Virus record (IMG/VR): IMGVR_UViG_3300031718_000016
Coordinates: 1 to 48,515 of that record
From: a virus
Length of the DNA stretch: 48,515 nt
Direction: 5' to 3' (one strand)
Shown here: positions 39,115-45,422 of the stretch, piece by piece
How positions within the stretch are numbered: the stretch's first letter is position 1
How the letters are laid out: every line of letters starts with the position of its first letter
The notes under the pieces: model-generated
What the model saw: only the letters and a program-made list of their open reading frames with translations
Told to the model about the DNA's origin: nothing
Database searches by the model: none
Program-made: the position numbers and the translations under genes

Positions 39115-39332
39115 TGAATTGTCCTTTCGGGATGGTGACACTCACAAGCGCACCTTGAGGCAAGGCACCTAGCGTGCTTTCCCTCAGCGCATAGCTTACG
39201 AATGTCCATTGGATAGTTATTACCTATGCCGTTAGTTTGTAGAGTGTGCTTAGTGAGCGGGGAGTTAGCGTCATGGCCACGCATCGGCCCATGGCGAGCA
39301 TAGCGTAATAGCCTAGCTAAGCCTCGGATCAT
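39111..39332 (-). CDS. Small Cys/His-rich zinc protein
   Basis: 73 residues, ATG overlapping the VWA stop as ATGA. The C-terminus, CAEGKHARCLASRCACECHH, is a dense metal site of a kind seen in short phage proteins ('C..GkH..C....C.C.CH'). The N-terminal part is basic. Part of the AAA+/VWA operon. Confidence 0.55.
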   Translation of the reverse strand: MIRGLARLLRYARHGPMRGHDANSPLTKHTLQTNGIGNNYPMDIRKLCAEGKHARCLASRCACECHHPERTIQ

Positions 39333-40714
39333 CCTGCTATCCCCCTTCCCATTTTCGCTAACACTGCATTCATCTCTTTGAAGCTAGTGATTTGCGTTAG
39401 CTTCTTACGCCCTAGCGCTGTGGCGAGTAGTTGCTTGGCCGCACGCATAGACACTTCAGGCCCTGTAAACTCGCCATCGGTTAGGAAATAGCGCGGTTGG
39501 GGCATCGCTAAGAGCCATTGCAGCGCTTGAAAATCGACTACGTTGCCATGGCCCCACCGATTGAAACCCTCCGCATCTTTACGCTTGATGCTATCCAAAT
39601 CATTCGCCCTCTTGCCCTTATGAGCGAAAATCCAAAGATTCCCCGGCCCACCGCCATCATTCACCGCATTGTAGAAAGCAATCGTTGCAGCGGGAGCCAT
39701 CACTAGCATCTTGATTAGCACATCGGGCGTTATGTTCATACTCCCTGAGGCATCAATCAAGATCGTGCCACCATTGCGCCTGATAGTTTTGAGGAATAGC
39801 CTAGGCGGGCAAGGGCCTATCACTGTAGCTAGTTTCTTAGCATGAATCTTGCATCCCGCGATTACATGCTTTTGATCTTCGCCAAAGAATGTTGGAATCA
39901 TTGCATTAGCGAACATCTGATGTATGTACATCTTGGGCATCGGCGCTTTGCGTATCTCATTGGCCATGCCCTTGCCAAGCATATCCGCTGCGTCGCTCGT
40001 TATCTTCCCATCCAGCTTAGCAAAGCTAACATCGGCAAACTCGCCTTTTTCTTCGCCCTCATCTGCTAGGACAAGCATGGGGAAGGATTGAGACAATGCC
40101 CCAGAGTCGCTAAAGTAGGGCTTCAACGTAGCCTTAGCCTCAGCCATCTTGTTAGCTCTGATTTGCTCTAGCGCAAGGGCCATCTTGTCAAAGTAATCAG
40201 GCGCTACCCTCTCGCACAGAGGCTTAACCCTCATCGCATGGGGGTTATCATCTTGTGACGTGAGAATAGCGCTCGACCGTAAAGCAACTAGCGCGGCTAC
40301 ATCTTTGCTTGGATGGGCCGTCTTAGCTGTGATTCCATGCAAGTCTTTCAACGCTGTGAATAGCTCATCCCTTCTCACTTGGCCACTTGTCTGAGCTAAG
40401 TTAAGGTGCAATCTGGCATCTTCCAGCGCTTGCTCAAGGATGGTATAGCCCTTTTTACTCTTGATGCGCTCTTTAGATGGCTTGGCAGAGTAGATGCCAT
40501 GCAGCGCTTCGTGCAATCGAATGGTGCGAGCATAGGCGTTATTGCCAGTAGGCAGCATAGCCTCTGCTTTGATTAAATCAGTCGCGCCACCCGCTCCACT
40601 TGCGGCTAGTTCCTTCGTTAACGGTTTAGCGCTAAATTTACTCGCCTTAATTCTCGCTGGAAATATCGCGCAAGGGTCAAAACTTGGGTCAGAATGGGAT
40701 GTCTGTTGGCTCAA
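39329..40714 (-). CDS. CobT/CoxE-like VWA-domain protein
   Basis: 461 residues. The C-terminal ~150 residues hold a von Willebrand A domain with an intact metal-ion site, D321-A-S-G-S, and a later LTDGEFTG strand. The N-terminal region has RLHEALHGIYS and LEQALEDARLHLNL, matching the 'HE..H..y(t)...lEDaR' pattern of CobT-like phage VWA proteins. VWA partners of MoxR/CobS AAA+ ATPases (CobT, NorD, CbbO, ViaA) help remodel metal-dependent targets. The matching ATPase is the second gene upstream. The phage target is unknown. Confidence 0.8.
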   Translation of the reverse strand: MSQQTSHSDPSFDPCAIFPARIKASKFSAKPLTKELAASGAGGATDLIKAEAMLPTGNNAYARTIRLHEALHGIYSAKPSKERIKSKKGYTILEQALEDARLHLNLAQTSGQVRRDELFTALKDLHGITAKTAHPSKDVAALVALRSSAILTSQDDNPHAMRVKPLCERVAPDYFDKMALALEQIRANKMAEAKATLKPYFSDSGALSQSFPMLVLADEGEEKGEFADVSFAKLDGKITSDAADMLGKGMANEIRKAPMPKMYIHQMFANAMIPTFFGEDQKHVIAGCKIHAKKLATVIGPCPPRLFLKTIRRNGGTILIDASGSMNITPDVLIKMLVMAPAATIAFYNAVNDGGGPGNLWIFAHKGKRANDLDSIKRKDAEGFNRWGHGNVVDFQALQWLLAMPQPRYFLTDGEFTGPEVSMRAAKQLLATALGRKKLTQITSFKEMNAVLAKMGRGIAG

Positions 40715-40908
40715 TTGATTCCTCCGATTTCACTTTTCACTACTTTGTAGTTGGCTGTATCGTCTTTCCAGCGTCCAAGGTGGTCAGGGCAAGATTCAAA
40801 TTGTGTCCCTAACAAGCTAGGGCTAATAGGGTTAAGTCTCTCGAAAATAACTCCACTTCCCTTTGGCCTAGTAGTTCCATGGTGGTCAGTGTGAGGGCAG
40901 CCCGACAT
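40711..40908 (-). CDS. Small Cys/His protein between ATPase and VWA genes
   Basis: 65 residues starting 8 bases after the ATPase gene and overlapping the VWA start as ATGA. MSGCPHTDHHGTTRPKGSG, later ESCPDHLGRW: two C-P-x-H type pairs that could bind one metal. Its place between the two partners suggests a dedicated accessory or substrate protein; no family is recognised. Confidence 0.55.
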   Translation of the reverse strand: MSGCPHTDHHGTTRPKGSGVIFERLNPISPSLLGTQFESCPDHLGRWKDDTANYKVVKSEIGGIN

Positions 40909-40915
40909 TTTAGGG

Positions 40916-41956
40916 TCAAAGCTTGCCCGTAGTGCGACTAGCAGTAGTCAACACTCCGAGCATTTCCTTTCCTGCTGACCCAAACGCCAACAATGCCGCA
41001 TTCGTCTCGCCTACCATTGGCTTCAACTTGGCAAATGCACGCATACGCCTCAAGGTTGGCTTCCCGCTCCATTGCCAAGGGGAAACATTCAATCCTTTGA
41101 AGTGATTGCTAACCGCATCCTTCATTGATTGATTCTCGAAAGATGTGATGGCATCAGGATGAGGCGTTATCGCTGGCATGATTGCTTCGAATCGGTCCAA
41201 CACTGCCTCAGGCAAGGCTGTGACGTTGCTATTCGTGGTAGCAATCACGCCAAACCCTTCTTTCGCGTAAACGATCTCCCCGGTGGGCAAAGTGGCATGG
41301 GGGGAATCATCAAGCCATCCATACAAACCCGAACTGATTTCAGTAGGGTGATGGTCGATTTCATCAATGACAATGCGCTTGCCCTCTCTCATCGCCCTAA
41401 CAATAGGCCCATCGCACCATACTGTCTCGCCCTCGATGAGTTGATACATGCCAATGGCATCTTCTACTCCCATTCCCTCAGTCATAGTCATGCGGTATTC
41501 AGTGCCAGTGAGCAACAAGGATGTCTTGCTCTTTCCAGTGCCCGGAGGGCCTATCAGCATGACCCTCATCAATTGTTTGTCTGAATTGTTGCAGATGGCC
41601 TGTAGAAGATCAAACCACAGGGCATTGTCTTTCAGTTTGGGTGTTTTGGGAGAGGCTACTAGTGCGGTTGATTCACCTACTAGTGCGGTTGATTCACTCG
41701 CCTTAGCCTCATCAACCTTAGCTACCAGAGTTCCCCCCAGTTTGGCTGTGGCGGAATCAATCAAAGCCTGCAATTCCGCTATTTTCGCATCAAGATCAGG
41801 CGATGTAGCAGTAGGCTCTGGCTTAGCTTCGGGATTCTCACAGTCGGCATGGTAGGCCGCACCTTTTTCTCGCCGACTCCAAGTGATAAATTGTCCTACT
41901 TCGATTGGCTTACCGCAAGTTTTGCAAGTGCCTTTGTAGCGTGCTGGAAATGCCAT
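40916..41956 (-). CDS. MoxR/CobS-like AAA+ ATPase with N-terminal zinc ribbon
   Basis: 346 residues from the ATG at 41956, after GGAGG. C11-K-T-C14 ... H36-x2-C39 is a PARP-like or treble-clef zinc site. Residues 50-105 are a flexible linker holding a duplicated ESTALV (a perfect 21-base tandem repeat at 41656-41697). The AAA+ core has Walker A at 136-143 (GPPGTGKS), Walker B IVIDEIDH, sensor 1 ATTNSN and an arginine-finger segment LPEAVLDRFE. These are features of MoxR/CbbQ/CobS ATPases. Together with the VWA gene it forms a phage chaperone-like pair. The ribosome site lies in the loop of a small hairpin (41962-41980). Confidence 0.85.
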   Translation of the reverse strand: MAFPARYKGTCKTCGKPIEVGQFITWSRREKGAAYHADCENPEAKPEPTATSPDLDAKIAELQALIDSATAKLGGTLVAKVDEAKASESTALVGESTALVASPKTPKLKDNALWFDLLQAICNNSDKQLMRVMLIGPPGTGKSKTSLLLTGTEYRMTMTEGMGVEDAIGMYQLIEGETVWCDGPIVRAMREGKRIVIDEIDHHPTEISSGLYGWLDDSPHATLPTGEIVYAKEGFGVIATTNSNVTALPEAVLDRFEAIMPAITPHPDAITSFENQSMKDAVSNHFKGLNVSPWQWSGKPTLRRMRAFAKLKPMVGETNAALLAFGSAGKEMLGVLTTASRTTGKL

Positions 41957-41961
41957 TGGAA

Positions 41962-41980
41962 AGACGCCTCCGATGCGTCT
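41962..41980 (-). promoter_or_regulatory. Hairpin around ATPase ribosome site
   Basis: Minus strand AGACGC, loop ATCGGAG, GCGTCT (six pairs) just before the start codon; the loop carries part of the GGAGG. It could modulate translation of the ATPase. Confidence 0.4.
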
Positions 41981-42037
41981 AGCAATAAGATAATCAATTA
42001 CACTAGATGGATGCAAGAAAAATCGTAATTATTTTGT

Positions 42038-42052
42038 GTGCCAATTTAGCAC
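42038..42052. promoter_or_regulatory. Operator-like palindrome copy
   Basis: GTGCCAATTTAGCAC, extended by GT..AC on either side, midway between the divergent ATPase (minus) and Ogr-like (plus) genes, where a shared regulator could act. One of five copies in the genome. Confidence 0.5.
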
Positions 42053-42145
42053 ACTGAGAATTATTTTCCATCCATCGTTCCATAGCGTGAATCCAATATT
42101 TCGTATGCAGAAATACCAAAATCAGAATCAAGGGGAGAACATGGG

Positions 42146-42319
42146 ATGCTCTACTCATTGAAATGCCCTCGCCACGGTTATGCCTACATTTCCATGCCAA
42201 GGGACGCTCAAACCACCGACGAGCAGTATCTTTGCAAGTGCCCATTGGCCATTTGTACGTTTGGGGTTCGCTTGGGCACCATCAAAGCGGAGGAGCTGGC
42301 CAATGAAGCTCAAGCCTAG
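42146..42319 (+). CDS. Ogr/Delta-like zinc-finger activator candidate
   Basis: 57 residues after AAGGGGAG. C7-P-R-H10, a middle segment, then YLCKCPLAICTFGVRL: this resembles Ogr/Delta proteins ('CP.Cg..a.....t....Y.qC.n..C...F'), zinc-finger activators of late genes in P2-like phages. One cysteine of the first pair is His, and the second pair is displaced. It is the first gene of a plus-strand group of three. The call rests on pattern and size; another small zinc role is possible. Confidence 0.5.
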   Translation: MLYSLKCPRHGYAYISMPRDAQTTDEQYLCKCPLAICTFGVRLGTIKAEELANEAQA

Positions 42320-42575
42320 ACAAGCTAAGAGAACGATTGCGCCGGCGGCTGACGCGCCAAAGGGGCCTGCTAAGGGTTCGTTGGTGCAATATCACGACGA
42401 AGGGTTGAGGGCCGGTTGGCTCGAATCAATCAATGGCCCATTGGCCATAGTGCAACCCATAGGCGCTAAGGGGGTCGCCAAGCCTAGGCTTAAGCGCATC
42501 CCTTTGGTTGAGCTAGTGTTACCGAACGAACGCGCCCACAGGGGCGGATCAGGAGGGGCCTCCCAAAATGGATAG
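42303..42575 (+). CDS. Small basic protein
   Basis: 90 residues from the ATG at 42303, after GGAGGAG inside the previous gene; a longer in-frame start at 42180 is not favoured. The N-terminus is basic (MKLKPRQAKRTIAPAA). Then LVQYHDEGLRAGWLESINGP and IVQPIGAKG form an SH3- or KOW-like beta pattern, often nucleic-acid binding. Overlaps both neighbours. No family is recognised. Confidence 0.55.
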   Translation: MKLKPRQAKRTIAPAADAPKGPAKGSLVQYHDEGLRAGWLESINGPLAIVQPIGAKGVAKPRLKRIPLVELVLPNERAHRGGSGGASQNG

Positions 42576-42753
42576 AGCTATTAGCTGTTGGCTTACTTGT
42601 ATAGAGTGCGGTGGGCCAATGTACTATACCAATCACCAATACGACCATTACATCTGTGATTGTGGCGTGGAGGCTAACTGGCAATCGGTTGCGCCGGTGC
42701 TTCAATGGTTTAAGCCCAGTGAGGCCGACGCTGATGCCGAGTGTGGCACTTAG
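42568..42753 (+). CDS. Small zinc-ribbon protein
   Basis: 61 residues with AGGAGG upstream. C-I-E-C-G-G near residue 11 and Y-I-C-D-C-G near residue 28 make a rubredoxin-like zinc ribbon; the C-tail is acidic. Third of a plus-strand group of small zinc or basic proteins that may act in transcription control. Confidence 0.6.
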   Translation: MDRAISCWLTCIECGGPMYYTNHQYDHYICDCGVEANWQSVAPVLQWFKPSEADADAECGT

Positions 42754-42781
42754 GTGACATCCTTGTGTCACCAAAGTGACA
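42753..42781. promoter_or_regulatory. Clustered GTGACA/TGTCAC boxes
   Basis: GGTGACA, six bases, TGTCACC, then AAA and GTGACA: three half-sites in 29 bases straight after a gene end. It can form a seven-pair hairpin as RNA or serve as a dimer operator. Confidence 0.45.
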
Positions 42782-43008
42782 TTGTGTAAAACTGCAACAC
42801 TTGTAAAGTGCCCATACACCTTGGGCGTGGGAAAGCAGGACGGGAGAAAAATGGGGGTTGTATTGTGCGAGTAGTGATCGAGCTGAACGAGGAACTAGCG
42901 GCAAAGTATAAGCTCTATGCAGCCTGAACCCCGCGTCTGTCAAGGTTTTCAGCACGTTTACTAACAAAATAACTTAGAATTATGGCGTTAGGATGGTCTT
43001 AGAACGCA
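42782..43008. other. Gene-poor stretch
   Basis: Only a weak GTG-started frame of 20 codons (from about 42864, reading VRVVIELNEEL) is visible, behind no good ribosome site. Otherwise I see nothing except AT-rich sequence next to the tRNA-Ser fragment. Confidence 0.4.
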
Positions 43009-43047
43009 TTTCAAGACCGGCGGTTTCAGCCACTCACCCAACTCTCC
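43009..43047 (-). other. tRNA-Ser(UGA) 5'-half fragment, attP candidate
   Basis: On the minus strand this reads as a well-formed 5' half of a serine tRNA: acceptor GGAGAGT, TG, a D arm with paired GGT/ACC, G, anticodon stem CCGGT and loop CTTGAAA (anticodon TGA). Beyond the anticodon loop the match ends abruptly (TGCGTTC), so no complete tRNA exists. It lies about 180 bases from the end of the integrase gene. Phage integrases often recombine in tRNA anticodon loops, so this is the best attP core candidate. Confidence 0.6.
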
Positions 43048-43074
43048 CCCAAGGGGTTAGCGCGTAGTTGGGGT

Positions 43075-43188
43075 CTATTTTGTGCCCATTCGTCGAATCG
43101 CCTTACTCATCACCTTCCCAAACACCAACACGCAACCAACGAACGCCAACGGCAGCCCAATCAACAAAGCATAGCCGATCCATTCCAT
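43075..43188 (-). CDS. 37-residue membrane protein behind a strong promoter
   Basis: MEWIGYALLIGLPLAFVGCV then LVFGKVMSKAIRRMGTK: one membrane span and a basic tail. The second of two ATGs (43188) has ideal spacing from GGAGG. A consensus-like promoter lies just upstream. A small membrane protein with its own promoter next to the integrase fits a prophage-expressed (for example superinfection exclusion) protein, which is inference. Confidence 0.55.
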   Translation of the reverse strand: MEWIGYALLIGLPLAFVGCVLVFGKVMSKAIRRMGTK

Positions 43189-43205
43189 AGCCATCCTCCG
43201 CTATA

Positions 43206-43234
43206 GTTATGGCCCAGCTACGCCCTAGTGTCAA
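43206..43234 (-). promoter_or_regulatory. Sigma-70-type promoter
   Basis: Minus strand TTGACA (perfect -35), 17 bases, CATAAC (-10, four of six) with TATAG right behind. It drives the small membrane protein at 43075-43188 and overlaps the end of the integrase reading frame. Confidence 0.6.
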
Positions 43235-44181
43235 GCATTAGCCACATCAACAATCGCGCCACTCAACTTCGCCATCGCATCGTCCATGGCCCCATCCCGC
43301 GCCTTCACGTAATGGGTCATCGTCACATCCAAGTGTTAGTGACGCATTATGCGCTGAATGACCTTCGGCGCGACACCCAGCTCCCCTAGGTTAGTCGCCA
43401 ACCCCCGCCTAAACGAGTGCCACCCCCTCCACTCCAACCCTGTGCCTTTCAATAATCGGCGCATAGCAACGTGCGTGTGGGCGAGGTCGGGCAGCACTGG
43501 GATGGTCGTAGCTCTAGCTTTGTAATCATCCAGTATCACTTTGAGACTGGGTATAACGGGCACATAATCCTTGCTAGCCACACTCTTGGGCTCAGTCTTG
43601 ATCCCGCGCCACACATTGCGATTGATGTGGAGGTCCTTGCCATCGTAATCGCTCCACTCCAACCCCTGCAACTCCGCTCGCCTCAAGCCAGCGTAGCCAG
43701 CGATAGCCACAGCCACCTTCCAGCCGCCATCCAACACCATCAACAGGCGCTTGATCTCATCCAACGAGTAGGCATAGGTCTTAGCGGGTGGCCTACCCTT
43801 TGGAATCTTGCACTCCCTCACTGGATTGCTTTCCCTCACTCCCGCCAAGACGGCATACCTAAACACCCCGCTCAAGAACGCCTTAATGTGAGTGTGTGTG
43901 CTTTTAGCTAATTCCCGCTTCGCCGCTATAGCATTAAGCAATAGCTGAACGTCCATTGTTCGGTAATCGCGTACCCTCAACTGAGCCTCGGCTAAGCCTT
44001 TTATCTTGGCGTGCCACAGACTGACATAGCCCCTGTGAGTCGATGGCCTCAGCTCTTTGGCGTAGGGTAGATAGCGAAACTCGATGAACTCATCTAGCTT
44101 GATCGCTGGAGCCGTTGAGCTATTCACCCTCCGCATGAAATACCAGCCGCCACTCTTGAACACTAGATTTCCTTTTTGCAT
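43231..44181 (-). pseudogene. int: Tyrosine integrase interrupted by TAA before the catalytic Tyr
   Basis: Starts at the ATG at 44181 after GAGGAGG. Residues 1-110 are the arm/core-binding parts. The catalytic domain follows with R167/R168 (GLRRAEL), a candidate Lys at 204, and H255-S-F-R258. The frame reaches QRIMRH281 and meets TAA (43336-43338). Reading on in the same frame gives HLDVTMTHY291VKARDGAMDDAM and ends at TGA (43231), so the expected tyrosine nucleophile lies nine codons past the stop. Either the gene is a recent nonsense mutant, the stop is read through, or there is a sequence error. The uninterrupted product would have 316 residues. Confidence 0.85.
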
Positions 44182-44241
44182 TGTTTCCTCCTCCATCCCA
44201 TTTGATTCAGCGTTAGAAAAACCGACGCACAATGTTTCATA

Positions 44242-44268
44242 GGGAAACCCGCTTTGTCGGGTAATGGG
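44242..44268 (+). repeat. Dispersed palindromic element, copy 9
   Basis: AACCCGCTTTGTCGGGTAAT between the AGGTCG cluster and the integrase start; identical in its core to copy 2. Confidence 0.8.
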
Positions 44269-44341
44269 CCATGTCCCTGATCCAGTGTAAGAATTTGCGA
44301 CTTTGGGGCTTTAACCCCAACCCCCTCTAGGCGTTAGAGGC

Positions 44342-44450
44342 AGGTCGGAGTTAAGTCGGAGCGACCTAGTAGGTCGGCGCGACCTAACGCGACCTAAGAA
44401 ACGACCTACCTATCTATATGATTCTATTATATAATTATTAAGTTAGGTCG
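44342..44450. repeat. Cluster of AGGTCG/CGACCT boxes
   Basis: Eight heptamers between the early genes and int: AGGTCGG (44342), AAGTCGG (44353), CGACCTA (44362), TAGGTCG (44370), CGACCTA (44380, 44390, 44402) and TAGGTCG (44444), spaced 8-12 bases apart within the main cluster. An AT-rich stretch with TATAAT lies between the last two. Two hairpins (44303-44320, 44324-44340) stand closer to int. Candidate regulator-binding array or integrase arm sites. Confidence 0.55.
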
Positions 44451-44586
44451 TTTTTTCCCCCCTATCAAGCAAAGTGTCAATTTCATCCCTCTCGAAAGTT
44501 TTCTCAAGGGTGACGTTTTTAATCGCTTGATCCAAAATATACGTGGCTAGGTCTATATTTTGGTCCACTGCCTCAATGGGCATCAT
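44443..44586 (-). CDS. Small helical acidic protein
   Basis: 47 residues (MMPIEAVDQNIDLATYILDQ, then FERDEIDTLLDRG). ATG overlaps the preceding stop as ATGA. Entirely helical; last gene before the AGGTCG region. Function unknown; size and place would fit an excisionase or small regulator, but there is no basic DNA-binding surface. Confidence 0.5.
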   Translation of the reverse strand: MMPIEAVDQNIDLATYILDQAIKNVTLEKTFERDEIDTLLDRGEKTT

Positions 44587-44699
44587 AGGGTTATGGGCTC
44601 CTGATGCACGTCCCAGATGTCGATGTTGCCCACGGAGACTTCGATCTCCCCAGTCGGATCAATCTCCTGCAACAGTTTGATTAGTTCCTTACCCTTCAT
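44583..44699 (-). CDS. 38-residue conserved-type small protein
   Basis: MKGKELIKLLQEIDPTGEIE then VSVGNIDIWDV. The pattern 'elik.Lqe.dPd.eV.v...di..v' is common in very short phage proteins of unknown function. Overlaps both neighbours. Confidence 0.5.
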   Translation of the reverse strand: MKGKELIKLLQEIDPTGEIEVSVGNIDIWDVHQEPITL

Positions 44700-45054
44700 A
44701 CTTCTCCTTCAGTTTAAGATAGGTTGCGCGTTCCTGCTGCTCTGCCGCCGCCTTCTTCTTGGCGTCATCCGCCAGCTTTTGTGCTTCCTTCTGACGAGCC
44801 GCTTCCGCGATCTCAGCTTGCCGTCTAACGATGAACGCATCAATGTCGTCCAGATCGGCGTAAGGAATGGTGAACGATTCGTAGTCACCGCCGCAGCGGT
44901 AGTCATAGCCAGTAATCTCGACACCGTCGCTGGTCAGTTCGTACTTGTCGAAGTCGTAGTGCGACCCGATCAGGACCGCGTGACACTTCTCAAAAGCTTC
45001 TCTCACGACTTGTTCGAATTCGTAGGCTTGCTTTGCGAGTTCTGAGTTTTTCAT
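44689..45054 (-). CDS. Hypothetical protein with long charged helix
   Basis: 121 residues. The first half is a compact alpha/beta domain with tyrosine and aspartate clusters (SHYDFDKYELTSDGVEITGY). The second half is a long charged Ala/Lys/Gln/Glu coiled-coil helix. Overlaps its neighbours (ATGA upstream). No family is recognised. Confidence 0.55.
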   Translation of the reverse strand: MKNSELAKQAYEFEQVVREAFEKCHAVLIGSHYDFDKYELTSDGVEITGYDYRCGGDYESFTIPYADLDDIDAFIVRRQAEIAEAARQKEAQKLADDAKKKAAAEQQERATYLKLKEKYEG

Positions 45055-45317
45055 TGTAGTTTCTCCGTGGTTTCTTCGTAGATACCATCAATCCCACCAT
45101 GCTCGATGAAGCCGTCTATGTTGTGGTTACGCATCAGCCAGCCGCCCGTGCGGTTGTCCGAGTACCGGATACCGAAGAGAGATTGCAAGCGCTTCACGAT
45201 GTGCTGTGCGTGCTCTACAGACTTGCAGTTGTGCTGCACCCAATGTGCTCGCGGCGATCTGTCGTAGTTGTAGACCCACAGCTTGATGTAGACGCGCTTA
45301 GACAGTGACGTTGACAT
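45051..45317 (-). CDS. Hypothetical early protein
   Basis: 88 residues, basic N-half with many aromatic residues (KRVYIKLWVYNYDRSPRAHW), then HAQHIVKRLQSLFGI and GGWLMRNHNIDGFIEHGG. Looks like a small alpha/beta protein. Coupled to the next gene as ATGA. No family is recognised. Confidence 0.5.
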   Translation of the reverse strand: MSTSLSKRVYIKLWVYNYDRSPRAHWVQHNCKSVEHAQHIVKRLQSLFGIRYSDNRTGGWLMRNHNIDGFIEHGGIDGIYEETTEKLQ

Positions 45318-45408
45318 TGGTGTTCTTCTCTTTCCAGATTCGGTAATTGGACAGCACTCGGCGCTGAGCCTGTTCGAGTGGCACGGTCGCCACGGCGGAC
45401 AGACCCAT
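45298..45408 (-). CDS. Possible 36-residue protein
   Basis: MGLSAVATVPLEQAQRRVLS then NYRIWKEKNTNVNVTV, an amphipathic helix and a beta tail. It overlaps the next gene by 20 bases and fits the tiling of the operon better than a longer frame on the same strand (45215-45433), which is Arg/Ser/Thr-biased. No clear ribosome site, so confidence is low. Confidence 0.35.
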   Translation of the reverse strand: MGLSAVATVPLEQAQRRVLSNYRIWKEKNTNVNVTV

Positions 45409-45422
45409 GTTGAAATCGGGCT

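Noticed and set aside
42180-42302. Longer in-frame start for the basic protein at 42303-42575
   Set aside because: The extra stretch overlaps the Ogr-like gene in another frame and lacks a ribosome site, while GGAGGAG precedes 42303.
44342-44409. AGGTCG cluster as a CRISPR or tandem repeat
   Set aside because: Units are heptamers in both directions with 1-5 bases between them, unlike either.
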